A stretch of DNA of 63,632 nt from Acetonema longum DSM 6540 (GTDB taxonomy: Bacteria > Bacillota > Negativicutes > Sporomusales > Acetonemataceae): assembly GCF_000219125.1 (NCBI RefSeq), contig NZ_AFGF01000085.1, positions 1,542 through 65,173 on the forward strand, in the 5' to 3' direction. Below the pieces are notes generated by a model that was not told the origin of the DNA, made no database searches, and worked only from the letters and a program-made list of their open reading frames with translations. Positions 55,139 to 63,632 of this stretch are shown one piece after another (the first letter of the stretch is position 1; each line of letters opens with the position of its first letter). Both the position numbers and the translations under genes were made by a program.

Positions 55139-56353
55139 ATGCATATACTCATTTTTGAGCTCGGCCTTGCCGTTGCTTTAATTGCCTTTGCGGGGCTGCT
55201 TTCCAATAAATTTCAGTTTTCCATTATTCCGTTTTATATTCTCGTCGGCATGGCGGTTGGACCACATGCCCCGCAGCTTGGAATTTTTGATTTCCGCTTT
55301 ATTGAGAGCGTAGTATTCATTGATTTTCTAGGCCGGCTCGGCGTACTGTTTTTGCTTTTTTATCTTGGCCTGGAATTTTCCGTGGGGCGTCTCTTAAAAT
55401 CCGGAAAGACAATCATCACAGGGGGGATCTTGTATGTGGCCCTCAATTTTGGCGCCGGGCTGTTGTTAGGTTGGATGATGGGTTATCCCCTAGCCGAAAC
55501 CATGGTTGTCTGCGGTATTATGGTCAGCTCTTCCACCGCTATTGTCGCCAAAGTTCTGGTTGATCTGAAACGCACGGCTAATCCGGAGACGGAAATTATC
55601 ATGGGCATGATTATGTTTGACGATCTATTCATCGCGATTCACATGTCCATTTTGTCCGGGTTGGTGCTAAGCGGGCAGACTACTTTGCTGGGTATACTGG
55701 GAACTTCCCTGGGGGCTCTCGGGTTTATCCTGTTCTGTTTATTCATGGGTCGAAAAATTATCGGTCACGTCGACAAGGTACTGAACATTCAGTCGGGAGA
55801 AATCTTCCTGCTCCTCGTTGTCGCCATGCTGTTTATAGTTGCAGGATTTTCCGAGACCCTGCATGTAGCGGAGGCTATCGGCGCATTATTAATCGGAATT
55901 GTCCTGGCGGATTCCATGCATGTGAAGCGAATTGAACACCTGGTCATCCCGTTTCGCGATTTCTTCGGCGCCATGTTCTTTTTCAGTTTCGGACTGAGCA
56001 TCGACCCCTTTTCCTTGGGTGGGTCGGTCGGAGTCGCCCTTGCCGGAGTATTGCTGACGGTAATCGCCAATTTTCTTGCCGGCCAGATTGCCGGGCGTAT
56101 TGGCGGGCTATCACACCGCGCAGCGGCTAATATCGGATTAACCTTGGTTAGTCGCGGAGAATTTTCGATTATTATGGCGAACATCGGCAAGGCCGGCGGG
56201 CTGTTACCGGTCGTACAATCCTTCTCTGTTTTATACGTGCTGATCCTGGCTATTATGGGCCCCCTGCTTACCAAGAACTCTAAAAATATTTACAATACGG
56301 CTGAAAAGCTCATAAAGTGGGTAAAAACGCGAAAACAGCAGGAAGCTTCCTGA
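55139..56353 (+). CDS. CPA2-family cation:proton antiporter (KefB-type membrane domain)
   Basis: 404 residues with about twelve hydrophobic segments and no C-terminal NAD-binding (TrkA-N) domain, so shorter than KefB/KefC. Core features: LGRLGVLFLLFYLGLEFSVGRLLKSGK near 62-88, VCGIMVSSSTAIVAKVLVDLKRT near 122-144 and FSFGLSIDPFSLGG near 280. It probably exchanges K+ or Na+ for protons. GGAGGGAAA precedes the ATG. It ends at a shared terminator. Confidence 0.9.
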   Translation: MHILIFELGLAVALIAFAGLLSNKFQFSIIPFYILVGMAVGPHAPQLGIFDFRFIESVVFIDFLGRLGVLFLLFYLGLEFSVGRLLKSGKTIITGGILYVALNFGAGLLLGWMMGYPLAETMVVCGIMVSSSTAIVAKVLVDLKRTANPETEIIMGMIMFDDLFIAIHMSILSGLVLSGQTTLLGILGTSLGALGFILFCLFMGRKIIGHVDKVLNIQSGEIFLLLVVAMLFIVAGFSETLHVAEAIGALLIGIVLADSMHVKRIEHLVIPFRDFFGAMFFFSFGLSIDPFSLGGSVGVALAGVLLTVIANFLAGQIAGRIGGLSHRAAANIGLTLVSRGEFSIIMANIGKAGGLLPVVQSFSVLYVLILAIMGPLLTKNSKNIYNTAEKLIKWVKTRKQQEAS

Positions 56354-56383
56354 TTAAAGGATGTTCCTGATAAGAATAACTTA

Positions 56384-56412
56384 GGAAACCGCTGCATAAC
56401 GCAGCGGTTTCC
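56384..56412. terminator. Bidirectional terminator between antiporter and flotillin genes
   Basis: A perfect 12-bp stem, GGAAACCGCTGC with complement, loop ATAAC, between convergent genes. Confidence 0.75.
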
Positions 56413-56480
56413 TGCTTTGTCTTCAATAATCAATTCCAATTCTATAAGCTTGCCAAAACGTCTTTCGAACTTCGCTCTTA

Positions 56481-57947
56481 TCAATCTTCCGTCCTTGTTT
56501 CTTCATCCGCTTTCGCCGGCTGATGCAGCAAGCCCTGAATCATACGCTCCATATCTACGCCCGAAACATTTTTCAGCATTTCGGGAGCTGTTGCCATTAA
56601 AGCAGTCACGTATTTACTGACCTTTACCGCCCCGTCGCCGCCGCCGGCATCCACCACCGTCAGTTTATCAATGGTTTTTAAAGGCTCGGCGATTTTTCCG
56701 GCCAATTCGGGCAGCATGCGGATGACGATATCCAGCACAGCGGCTTCGCCGAATTTTTCGAAGGCTTCGGCCAGCTTTTCTTTGGCCTGTGCTTCCGCTA
56801 AGCCTTTTAGGCGCACAACATCAGCTTCAGCTGTTCCTTTGGCCCGCTCGGCGTCGGCGATCGCCAAACCTTCCAGGCGCTTTTGTTCGGCACTGGCCTT
56901 GGCTTCCGCCTCAATACGATACTGGAGGGCGTCAGCCTCTAGGATTTCTCTGGCCTTGGCCGCTTCAGCCGCCTGCTCCACTGCGTAGCGATCAGCATCG
57001 GCCTTCTTTTTCACTTCCGCATCAAATTGCTTTTCCCGGCGCAGAATTTCCTTTTCCTGCACATCGATTTCCCGCTCTTTGCGCACGATTTCGATCTTCA
57101 TCTGTTCCTGGGTGACTATCTGTTCCGAACGGGCTTGCTGGATGCTGTAAGCTTGGTCGGCTTCCGCCTTGGCTGTATCCTGCTCGCGTTTGAAGACGGC
57201 AATCTTGAGTTCCTTTTCCTTGGTCGCCTCGGCAACATTGGTATCACGCAGCAGTTCCGCCTTTTGCCCTTGCTCATCTGCCAGGGCTTTTTTGATGCGG
57301 GCATCGCGCATCGCTTCGGCTTCGGCAATTTCCGCGTCCCGCTTGACGGCGGCGATGCGGGGTTTACCGAGGGCATCCAGATACCCCTGTTTATCCCGCA
57401 CGTCCTTAATGGTAAAGGATACGATCTGCAGGCCCATCTTTTTTAAATCGCGGGCCGCCACGCTCTGCACTTCCTGAGCGAAGCGATCCCGGTTGCGGTA
57501 TACTTCTTCTACCGTCATGGTTCCCAAAATGGCCCGGAGATGGCCCTCCAAAACCTCCTGCGCTTCAGCTTTCAATGCCTCCGAAGGCTTTCCTATGAAC
57601 TGTTCGGCAGCGGTGGCCACATCCTCAATGGCGCTGCCGACCTTGATAATCGCCACTCCGTCCGCCATGACCGGCACTCCCTGCTCAGTATAAACCTCGG
57701 GTGTCATAACATCCAGTTTGTGCGAAAGCAGGGATAAATTATCCGCCTGTTGAAAAATCGGCAGAATGAATGCACCGCCACCCCTGACGATTTTAATCTT
57801 CCGCCCCGATTCATCGGTAAGCACGTCAGCCCCTACCAAAAAGGAACCGGTTACAATCATGGCCTCATCAGGGCCAACGGTTCGATATCGCGCCCAAAAC
57901 GCTAAACCCAAAACAATCAGGACAACCAATACCGTTACGATAATCAT
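56481..57947 (-). CDS. Flotillin-like SPFH-domain membrane scaffold protein
   Basis: About 488 residues. An N-terminal membrane helix (MIIVTVLVVLIVLGLAFWARY), an SPFH/band-7 domain to about 190, a long Ala/Glu/Lys-rich coiled coil (about 200-400) and the flotillin C-terminus. The ATG at 57947 follows GGAGGAGGAA; the GTG six codons upstream is part of that site. Flotillins assemble ordered membrane domains. The NfeD-like gene lies immediately upstream, as in the B. subtilis yuaF-floT pair and E. coli yqiJK. Confidence 0.92.
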   Translation of the reverse strand: MIIVTVLVVLIVLGLAFWARYRTVGPDEAMIVTGSFLVGADVLTDESGRKIKIVRGGGAFILPIFQQADNLSLLSHKLDVMTPEVYTEQGVPVMADGVAIIKVGSAIEDVATAAEQFIGKPSEALKAEAQEVLEGHLRAILGTMTVEEVYRNRDRFAQEVQSVAARDLKKMGLQIVSFTIKDVRDKQGYLDALGKPRIAAVKRDAEIAEAEAMRDARIKKALADEQGQKAELLRDTNVAEATKEKELKIAVFKREQDTAKAEADQAYSIQQARSEQIVTQEQMKIEIVRKEREIDVQEKEILRREKQFDAEVKKKADADRYAVEQAAEAAKAREILEADALQYRIEAEAKASAEQKRLEGLAIADAERAKGTAEADVVRLKGLAEAQAKEKLAEAFEKFGEAAVLDIVIRMLPELAGKIAEPLKTIDKLTVVDAGGGDGAVKVSKYVTALMATAPEMLKNVSGVDMERMIQGLLHQPAKADEETRTED

Positions 57948-57974
57948 ATTATGTTCCTCCTCCACTTTTCAGGC

Positions 57975-58514
57975 CTATTCTTCAGCGCGTTCTCCCTGAC
58001 TTGACACATACAAAACTCCGTCTCTGACCGCCGATACGATGACCGGAGCGCCGGCAGGAATATCCAGGGTTTCGCTGCTTGCCGCTATTTGGTTGGTATG
58101 GCCGGCCCCCACTTTGAGCAATACCTCGCCATAGCCGGATGCCGGAATGGGGATTATCACCTCGCCCGTTTTGCCAATCAGGTCTTTGGTGAAAAAACCG
58201 ACAGAGTTCTCGGCTTGTTTCATCGGCCTGACGTAGACAAAATTCACCAACACAGACAAGAAGGATGCTGCCAGCGTTGACAAAACAATGACGCTAACCG
58301 CACTGTAATCCGTATATCCGCTCAATATCACGCCTGCCCCGCCGAAGCTGGCTACTCCCCCGACAAGAACCACCGGCTCAAACCAATCGCCATGCTCAAC
58401 AGAAAAAGAGTCAAGCACGCCGTCAAACACACTATCGGCAATATCGCCAAACAGAATCGTAATCACCGCAAATGCCACGCCAAATGCCAGGCAGCCCCAG
58501 TACACCTCCAGCAT
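57975..58514 (-). CDS. NfeD-like membrane partner of flotillin (YuaF/YqiJ type)
   Basis: 179 residues. Three hydrophobic segments (about 5-28, 47-68, 72-95) are followed by a soluble OB-fold (DLIGKTGEVIIPIPASGYGEVLLKV...IPAGAPVIVSAVRDGVLYVSS). This is the short NfeD1b form that occurs with flotillins. It precedes the flotillin gene by 27 bp in the same direction and probably forms a complex with it in the membrane. Confidence 0.88.
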   Translation of the reverse strand: MLEVYWGCLAFGVAFAVITILFGDIADSVFDGVLDSFSVEHGDWFEPVVLVGGVASFGGAGVILSGYTDYSAVSVIVLSTLAASFLSVLVNFVYVRPMKQAENSVGFFTKDLIGKTGEVIIPIPASGYGEVLLKVGAGHTNQIAASSETLDIPAGAPVIVSAVRDGVLYVSSQGERAEE

Positions 58515-58577
58515 AAGACCCTTCCTCTCCTACCGCGCTGGACGGTTTGTTTTTATATAAATTACTGTTCAAATACA

Positions 58578-58615
58578 AAAGTTCCTGCAAATATCCAAAC
58601 ACTTGCAGGAACTTC
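58578..58615. repeat. Dispersed palindrome, copy 2
   Basis: AAGTTCCTGCAA and TTGCAGGAACTT form arms of the same sequence as at 53438-53474, with a 12-bp middle. It lies between rlmH and the NfeD-like gene, 17 bp beyond the rlmH stop. It could double as an rlmH terminator, but no strong T tract is present on the minus strand. Confidence 0.75.
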
Positions 58616-58631
58616 GACTTATTTTTCGCCA

Positions 58632-59111
58632 TTACCAATGATACGGTTCTCCTCTACCAATCTTCACCGCCCGATAAATCTGCTCCGCCAGCAGCAGTCT
58701 CACCATCTGATGCGTAAACGTCATCTTCGAAAACGACAGTCTCTCCTTAGCCGCAGCCAATACCTGAGGCGCAATGCCAAATGCGCCTCCGATAGCAAAA
58801 GTGATATCGCTCTGCCCCTTTAGCGCCAAATCATCCAGTTTAGCGCTCAACTCTTCCGAGGACAGCTGCTTGCCATATACATCAAGGGCTACCAGATAAC
58901 TGGCAGCCCTGATGTTTTTTAAAAGTTTATCGCCTTCGCGGCTGAGGACTTGTTGTTTTTCGGCGTCGGAGGGGTTGTCCGGCATGCGCTCTTCGTCAAC
59001 TTCGATGATATCCAGGCGGCAGTAAGGGGTTAGACGCTTGGTGTATTCAGCGATGCCGGCGGTGAGGTATTTTTCTTTGATTTTGCCAACGCAGACAATG
59101 CTGATTCTCAT
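58632..59111 (-). CDS. rlmH: 23S rRNA (pseudouridine1915-N3)-methyltransferase
   Basis: RlmH, 159 residues, a small SPOUT methyltransferase acting on helix 69 of 70S ribosomes. The SAM-binding trefoil knot is seen in VALDVYGKQLSSEE, FAIGGAFGIAPQVL near 104-117 and the family end SFSKMTFTHQMVRLLLAEQIYRAVKIGRGEPYHW. Length and ends are standard. Its ATG directly abuts the htrA stop, as in the conserved Bacillota walJ-htrA-rlmH order. Confidence 0.97.
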   Translation of the reverse strand: MRISIVCVGKIKEKYLTAGIAEYTKRLTPYCRLDIIEVDEERMPDNPSDAEKQQVLSREGDKLLKNIRAASYLVALDVYGKQLSSEELSAKLDDLALKGQSDITFAIGGAFGIAPQVLAAAKERLSFSKMTFTHQMVRLLLAEQIYRAVKIGRGEPYHW

Positions 59112-60221
59112 TTATTGCTGCTCATTGGGCATTTCTTCTAATACTACGTTCAGGGTCATGGCCTTGTTATTCCGCTGCAGGATGACCTCGACCGTACTGC
59201 CGATGGGCTTGCCTTCAACGGCGGCTCTGAGGTCAACTACGGTGTTGGTCTCCATGCCGGCGATCCTGATGATCAGGTCGCCTCGCTGAATGCCGGCTTT
59301 ATCCGCCGGGCCGTTTAGGGTCAGGTTGGCCACGTAAACGCCTTTTTCGGCGTTGAGTTCATAACCGTATTGAGCGGCGGTTTTCTTGTCCAGGACGCCG
59401 ACGCCTAAATAGGGACGGACGACTTTACCTTTTTCAATAATGGACTGAAGGATGGGGCGGGCGGTGTTGATGGGGATGGCAAAGCCGAGGCCTTCCACAC
59501 CGGTAAAGGAAATCTTGGCGCTGTTGATGCCGACAACCACTCCGTCGGCGTTAACCAGGGCTCCGCCGGAATTGCCGGGGTTGATGGCGGCATCGGTCTG
59601 AATCAGCTTGAAGCGGCGTTCGCCGATTTCCAGGGAGCGGTTCAGGGCACTGATAATGCCGGCGGAAACGCTGCCTTTGAATTCTACGCCCAGGGGATTG
59701 CCGATGGCGATGGCCGGTTCGCCGACCATCAGCTGATCAGAATCGCCGAAAGCGGCCACGGGAAGATCGGTTGCCTCTACTTTTACGACAGCCAGATCGG
59801 TTGCCGGGTCAACTCCCAGCACTTTTCCCGGGAAATTGCGTCCGTCCAGCAGGGAAACTGTAATTTCAGCGGCATTTTGCACCACATGATAATTGGTGGC
59901 AATATACCCTTTAGCGTCAAAGATGACGCCGGAGCCCTGGCCTTGGTCAACCAGGACTTTACGATTGAAGAAGTCCCGGGCATAGGCTTTATTGGTGATG
60001 CCGACAACAGCCGGGGAGATCTGCTGTGCTGCGCGGACAATCGCCGTGTTGCGGGCGTCGGAGATACTGGCCTGAGCGATGGGTGGAAAGGACTGCTGCG
60101 CCTGAGGTATGGGTTTAGCCAGGAAATTCCCTCCGTAGCCCAATACCAGACCACCGCCGATGAGAGCGCCAAAAACGGCAATAATGAAATAAGGCGCCAA
60201 AGTACGATACCACTTGCTCAT
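59112..60221 (-). CDS. htrA: HtrA/DegP-type serine protease with PDZ domain
   Basis: 369 residues. One N-terminal membrane helix near 9-31 anchors the trypsin-like domain outside the cell. The catalytic triad is visible: H in ATNYHVVQNA near 110, D in ATDLAVVKV near 141, S in INPGNSGGALVN near 217. A single PDZ domain occupies the C-terminus (GVYVANLTLNGPADKAGIQRGDLIIRIAG). It degrades or refolds damaged exported proteins. AAGGAGG precedes the ATG. It sits between walJ and rlmH. Confidence 0.96.
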   Translation of the reverse strand: MSKWYRTLAPYFIIAVFGALIGGGLVLGYGGNFLAKPIPQAQQSFPPIAQASISDARNTAIVRAAQQISPAVVGITNKAYARDFFNRKVLVDQGQGSGVIFDAKGYIATNYHVVQNAAEITVSLLDGRNFPGKVLGVDPATDLAVVKVEATDLPVAAFGDSDQLMVGEPAIAIGNPLGVEFKGSVSAGIISALNRSLEIGERRFKLIQTDAAINPGNSGGALVNADGVVVGINSAKISFTGVEGLGFAIPINTARPILQSIIEKGKVVRPYLGVGVLDKKTAAQYGYELNAEKGVYVANLTLNGPADKAGIQRGDLIIRIAGMETNTVVDLRAAVEGKPIGSTVEVILQRNNKAMTLNVVLEEMPNEQQ

Positions 60222-60263
60222 AATGATCCTCCTTAAGAGATGTGAAGCATCTCGGAATTATCG

Positions 60264-61052
60264 CTATTTTTGCCCGTCCGCATCAGAACTCACCGTACGA
60301 TCGGGGTACGTTACATAGAGTGTGAAATCCGCAGTTTGAGTATACCCGGCTTCTTCCAAAATGCCGGTCACGGTGGTCTGGGCAATGTCCGGGCGGTTGT
60401 TTTCACGGCTGAGATGTGCTAAAAAAATGTCGGTATGACGGTTTTGAGCCAGCCGGACTAAGGTCCAGCCGGCATCCACATTGGACAGATGGCCTTTGTT
60501 GGACATGATGCGCCGCTTGAGGGGCCAGGGGTAAGAGCCGGTTTTCAGCATATCTACATCATGATTGGCTTCTAAGACTACGGTGTCGGATCCGGTGAGA
60601 GCTTTTTTTACCGGATCCGTTACGAATCCCAAGTCTGTCGCCAGGCAGCATTTCCGGCCGGCATGGTAAAAGGAAAACCCCACGGGGTCGGCTGCGTCAT
60701 GGGAAATGGAAAAGGGCTCGACTTTGACATTGCCGATATCCAGGCTGTCAGCCAAGGGGAGGCAGCGGACCTCAGGCAAAAGAGAACGGAATGATATGGC
60801 ATCCCATGTGTCAGGACGGGTATAGACCGGTACCTGGTATCTTTTCATCAAAGTTTTCAGTCCGTTAATGTGATCGGTATGCTCATGGGTAATCAGTACG
60901 GCTGACAGGTTTTCCACGCCGATGCCCACTTCGTCCAGTCCCTTTTTGATCCGCCGGGCGCTGATGCCGGCATCTACCAGAACGGCAGTTTCGCCGAACT
61001 TCAGGCAGGTAGCATTGCCAGTCGAACCGCTGGCCAAGACATGAATTTCCAT
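60264..61052 (-). CDS. walJ: WalJ (YycJ) metallo-beta-lactamase-fold hydrolase
   Basis: About 262 residues from the ATG at 61052, which has AAAGGAG upstream; the frame extends 13 codons without a site. The metal motif THEHTDH lies near 55-61, with SGSTGNATC at the start and LSRENNRPD near the end, as in YycJ. It belongs to the MBL exonuclease branch, linked to cell-wall and DNA-repair coordination downstream of the WalRK genes in bacilli; here walRK are not in the window. It is followed by htrA and rlmH. Confidence 0.94.
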   Translation of the reverse strand: MEIHVLASGSTGNATCLKFGETAVLVDAGISARRIKKGLDEVGIGVENLSAVLITHEHTDHINGLKTLMKRYQVPVYTRPDTWDAISFRSLLPEVRCLPLADSLDIGNVKVEPFSISHDAADPVGFSFYHAGRKCCLATDLGFVTDPVKKALTGSDTVVLEANHDVDMLKTGSYPWPLKRRIMSNKGHLSNVDAGWTLVRLAQNRHTDIFLAHLSRENNRPDIAQTTVTGILEEAGYTQTADFTLYVTYPDRTVSSDADGQK

Positions 61053-61118
61053 GGAAAGGGCTCCTTTACAGACAGTTTGGGCATATTTCATTATTCGCCT
61101 TTATCGGTCATTTTCCTC

Positions 61119-62492
61119 TTACAGTCGGGCTCTTGTAAAATATTGTATATATTCCCGGGGCGTACATTCCACGACGGCTTGACGGACTGCCTCCGGCACA
61201 GCATTCAGTAAAAGGCCGGCAATTTCCGTCAGCCGCTGTGCTGACTTAGCCTCGAACCGCAGGGTAAATAAGGGTTCGGTGACCGAGGCCCGGATCATGG
61301 CCCAGCCATCGGGAAAGTCAATCCGTACGCCATCAATGCGATTAGGCTGATAAATGGCCAGTTTGTAGGCAATATCATCCAGAATGGCTTCCTTATCGCT
61401 GCCGCTATAGGGGACCCGGATGTCAGGGGTCAAAAGGTAGTTGGGAATATCGTCCAGCAAGGCGGCCAGGGACTGATGGGCGGCCACGAATTCAGCCACT
61501 TTCAGTCCGGCAAACATGGCGTCGTCATAGCCTAATTCCGAGAGGAAGAAGTGGCCGCTGATCTCACCGGCCAGCAGAGCTTTTTCCCGGATAAAGGCGG
61601 TCTTGCTGAAGGTATGGCCAGCTCTGGCCATCACCGGTCGACCGCCGGCCCGGGCGATTTCCTCCGGTACCACCATGGAGCATTTGGCGTCATAGATTAC
61701 CGGGCCGGCGGATTTTTCCAGATAATGTCGGGCCAGTAAGACCAGGATATCATCATTGTCGGCAGCGCGGCCCTGCTCATCCACGAAGCCCACCCGGTCC
61801 CCGTCGCCGTCAAAAGCAATGCCTAAGGCTGCGCCGTGCCGACGTACCGCTTCGCCTAATGCAACCAAATTCTCGGCCAGGGCCGGATTGGGCGCCCGGT
61901 TGGGAAAAAGGCCGTCAGGCTGACAAAAAAGTTCAATAACTTCATAGCCCAGACTGCGATAAAGCCTGGGAGCAATGGTCGAAGTCGCGCCGTTGCCGGC
62001 ATCCACTACGACCCGCAGCTTGCCGGGGGCCGCCTTGGCTGCCGTATCCGCCAGATAATCCTCTATGACCGTCAGTTGCTCTATTTTGCCGGTAGCATCA
62101 ATCCGGGCGTTCTCCGCCACCATTTCGCCGATTTCGGCGATATCCTCCTCAGTAACAGGCTGACTGCCGAGAACCGGTTTAAAACCATTATAGGGGGCGG
62201 GATTGTGGGAGGCTGTCACCATGACTCCGCCGTCAGCCTGAGTCTGTTTCAATGCATAATAAAATACCGGCGTGGCCACCGTGCCGATGTCCAGCACATG
62301 GCAGCCTGATTCAGCCAGGGCTTTGACCATGATGGCCTGCAGTCCCGGTGTGGAGAGACGCACATCGCCGCCCACCACTACTTTTTGTCCGGACAGCTTG
62401 ACGCCCACCGCCCGGCCGATCCTGGCCGCCATTTCGTCCGTCAGATCTTTACCGGCAATGCCGCGAATATCACAAGCCTGGAATAAGCGCAT
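61119..62492 (-). CDS. Phosphomannomutase/phosphoglucomutase
   Basis: A 457-residue alpha-D-phosphohexomutase with all four domains: start FQACDIRGIAGKDLTDEMA, phosphoserine loop TASHNP near 94-99, magnesium loop DGDGDRVGF near 229-237, sugar-specificity loop GEISGHFF near 313-320 and the phosphate-binding end ASVTEP. The GEISGH form is typical of enzymes using both mannose and glucose phosphates, so it likely supplies sugar nucleotides for envelope polymers. AGAGGGG precedes the ATG. Confidence 0.93.
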   Translation of the reverse strand: MRLFQACDIRGIAGKDLTDEMAARIGRAVGVKLSGQKVVVGGDVRLSTPGLQAIMVKALAESGCHVLDIGTVATPVFYYALKQTQADGGVMVTASHNPAPYNGFKPVLGSQPVTEEDIAEIGEMVAENARIDATGKIEQLTVIEDYLADTAAKAAPGKLRVVVDAGNGATSTIAPRLYRSLGYEVIELFCQPDGLFPNRAPNPALAENLVALGEAVRRHGAALGIAFDGDGDRVGFVDEQGRAADNDDILVLLARHYLEKSAGPVIYDAKCSMVVPEEIARAGGRPVMARAGHTFSKTAFIREKALLAGEISGHFFLSELGYDDAMFAGLKVAEFVAAHQSLAALLDDIPNYLLTPDIRVPYSGSDKEAILDDIAYKLAIYQPNRIDGVRIDFPDGWAMIRASVTEPLFTLRFEAKSAQRLTEIAGLLLNAVPEAVRQAVVECTPREYIQYFTRARL

Positions 62493-62626
62493 CGTTGATC
62501 CCCTCTTTGTAGTGTAGAATTTAACTTTCGTACATAAGTATTGCTAATGTTTATTGTACCATGGGTAAGCTTCTGCCACAAGAATTCCTCAGGTACCACA
62601 TTTTTGGATGCTCGCCTTCTATGTAG

Positions 62627-62668
62627 AAAGCATCCTCAGCTGCCCTTAAGGTCAGTAAAGGATGCTTT
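62627..62668. terminator. Terminator downstream of the MA-like peptidase
   Basis: AAAGCATCCT pairs with AGGATGCTTT across 22 nt that include CTTAAGG; T or A tracts flank both sides. Confidence 0.7.
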
Positions 62669-63553
62669 TTATGGATAACCGGTGCTAATATCCGTATCAC
62701 CGCTATGATTCATATGATCCTTGGCCCATTCCAGCCAAGCGGCCTCATATTGTTGATAATTCAGGCCGGTAGCCTTTTGAACGGCCCTGTCGATCTTTTC
62801 TCCCTGTTCCAGGCTCTGAATCACCTGCTGCAGCGCCTGTTCCCCGTGAACCTCGGCGATGTAGCGGACAGCCGCCAGGGACTGACGATAGGCCAACGAT
62901 TGATTGTCCAGCGAGTCAAACTGCGCATCCAGCTCATCCAGAGTAAACAGTCTGCCATTCAGGGTGTTGTCCGGGGTCAGCCATTCATAGCCGTTAATCT
63001 TGTATTCGGTATATTGGGCCAGCCCTTCGGTAAACCAGCGGGAATAGTTGCCGTTGGTCCGATAGTCAAATACCAGGTGAGTAAACTCATGGACCATGGG
63101 GCCGGTACGCATAAATTCTTTCGCTGATACCTTGTCTTGCAGCCAAACATCCGGCGCCAGAACCTGAATCACTCCGCCCCAGTATACCCCCATGGCGCTT
63201 TGGTTTCCCGTCCAGCCAAATGCCTTATATAACTCATCTTTATCGCTGTGCATTACTATCAGCGTCTTGCCAGCCGGGGCCTTCCCTACCAGCGCGGTCA
63301 CTGGCTGATAGGAATTCTCCGCGGTTTGGGCTACTATTTCGGCCATCTTTCTGTCGCCGGCATGGTATTTGACCCGGAAGTGACCGGTCTCCAGAACCTC
63401 CAGCTGACGGGTCTCATAGTTCTGCTTGACCTGAGCCCCTTGACGCACCGTTGAATATACCAGCTTATGCAGGCGGAACGGATACAGCACGCACAGAGCA
63501 GCAATGATCAGAATCAGCACCGGAGCCAGGCTCACAGGTACTGTCTTGTTCAT
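62669..63553 (-). CDS. Membrane-anchored MA-like zinc metallopeptidase
   Basis: 294 residues. An N-terminal signal-anchor helix (VSLAPVLILIIAALCVLYPF) is followed by an extracytoplasmic gluzincin domain with HEFTH near 153-157 and the third ligand glutamate in RWFTEGLAQYTEY near 172-175, as in the peptidase MA family. Some homologs lack known substrates. GGAGAGGAGG precedes the ATG. No operon partner is visible; the window ends 79 bp upstream. Confidence 0.87.
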   Translation of the reverse strand: MNKTVPVSLAPVLILIIAALCVLYPFRLHKLVYSTVRQGAQVKQNYETRQLEVLETGHFRVKYHAGDRKMAEIVAQTAENSYQPVTALVGKAPAGKTLIVMHSDKDELYKAFGWTGNQSAMGVYWGGVIQVLAPDVWLQDKVSAKEFMRTGPMVHEFTHLVFDYRTNGNYSRWFTEGLAQYTEYKINGYEWLTPDNTLNGRLFTLDELDAQFDSLDNQSLAYRQSLAAVRYIAEVHGEQALQQVIQSLEQGEKIDRAVQKATGLNYQQYEAAWLEWAKDHMNHSGDTDISTGYP

Positions 63554-63632
63554 AGTACCCCTCCTCTCCGTCCCCTCAGTATATCACATTAAAGCACTTT
63601 CGCCCACCGGTACTTTATGTAAACAAAAAAAC

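Overview
The window reads as chromosomal DNA of an anaerobic, probably spore-forming Bacillota, most like the Negativicutes (Sporomusa/Pelosinus/Acetonema type). This is an inference from content: a one-piece pyruvate:ferredoxin oxidoreductase, CodY, a LexA-type SOS box before recA, a YjcZ-like sporulation microprotein, SAM-I and cobalamin riboswitches, TRAP transporters, bacteriohemerythrin, and the walJ-htrA-rlmH cluster. I see no phage, insertion sequence, CRISPR array, rRNA or tRNA.

Layout. 0-3.7 kb (minus): a cystine-type amino-acid ABC operon behind a consensus promoter and a hairpin leader, ending in a D-cysteine desulfhydrase gene that lacks its N-terminal half. 3.8-8.5 kb: PFOR divergent from a LysR regulator. 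8.5-12.4 kb (minus): a MATE exporter, codY, recA. 12.5-22.4 kb (plus): a hexuronate block with a TRAP transporter that has two duplicated binding proteins, a YesMN-like two-component pair, uxaC and uxaB. 22.5-29.8 kb: a poly-isoleucine YjcZ-like microprotein, an OFA-family MFS carrier, a GAF-GAF-PAS-GGDEF-EAL protein, a possible small RNA, a small secreted protein, a Gfo/Idh/MocA dehydrogenase and bacteriohemerythrin. 30-32.8 kb: yfbR, and a tandem-PII protein coupled to a DUF1538 membrane protein. 33.1-35.2 kb: a chemoreceptor behind 21-bp phased repeats.

35.3-38.7 kb: a compact three-gene system (eight-unit helical-repeat protein, MoxR-type AAA+ ATPase, metallopeptidase-like/VWA protein). 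38.8-39.6 kb: a SAM-I riboswitch with terminator in front of a free-standing aspartokinase-type ACT protein that has no kinase domain. 40.8-48.7 kb: a cobalamin riboswitch with terminator in front of a seven-gene operon: a five-gene nickel/peptide-type ABC importer, an AstE/AspA-like hydrolase lacking the usual substrate arginine, and a MATE exporter. 48.7-53.3 kb (minus): acetyltransferases, an EamA exporter and two dehydrogenase-like proteins with unusual active sites. 53.7-56.4 kb: an M48 protease, a multiply frameshifted gene remnant and a CPA2 antiporter. 56.5-63.6 kb (minus): flotillin/NfeD, rlmH-htrA-walJ, a phosphohexomutase and an MA-like peptidase.

The best candidates for undescribed biology are the SAM-riboswitch/ACT orphan, the cobalamin-controlled importer-hydrolase-exporter operon, the repeat/MoxR/VWA triad, and the PII2-DUF1538 pair. 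Two dispersed palindromic repeat families (two copies each) also occur.
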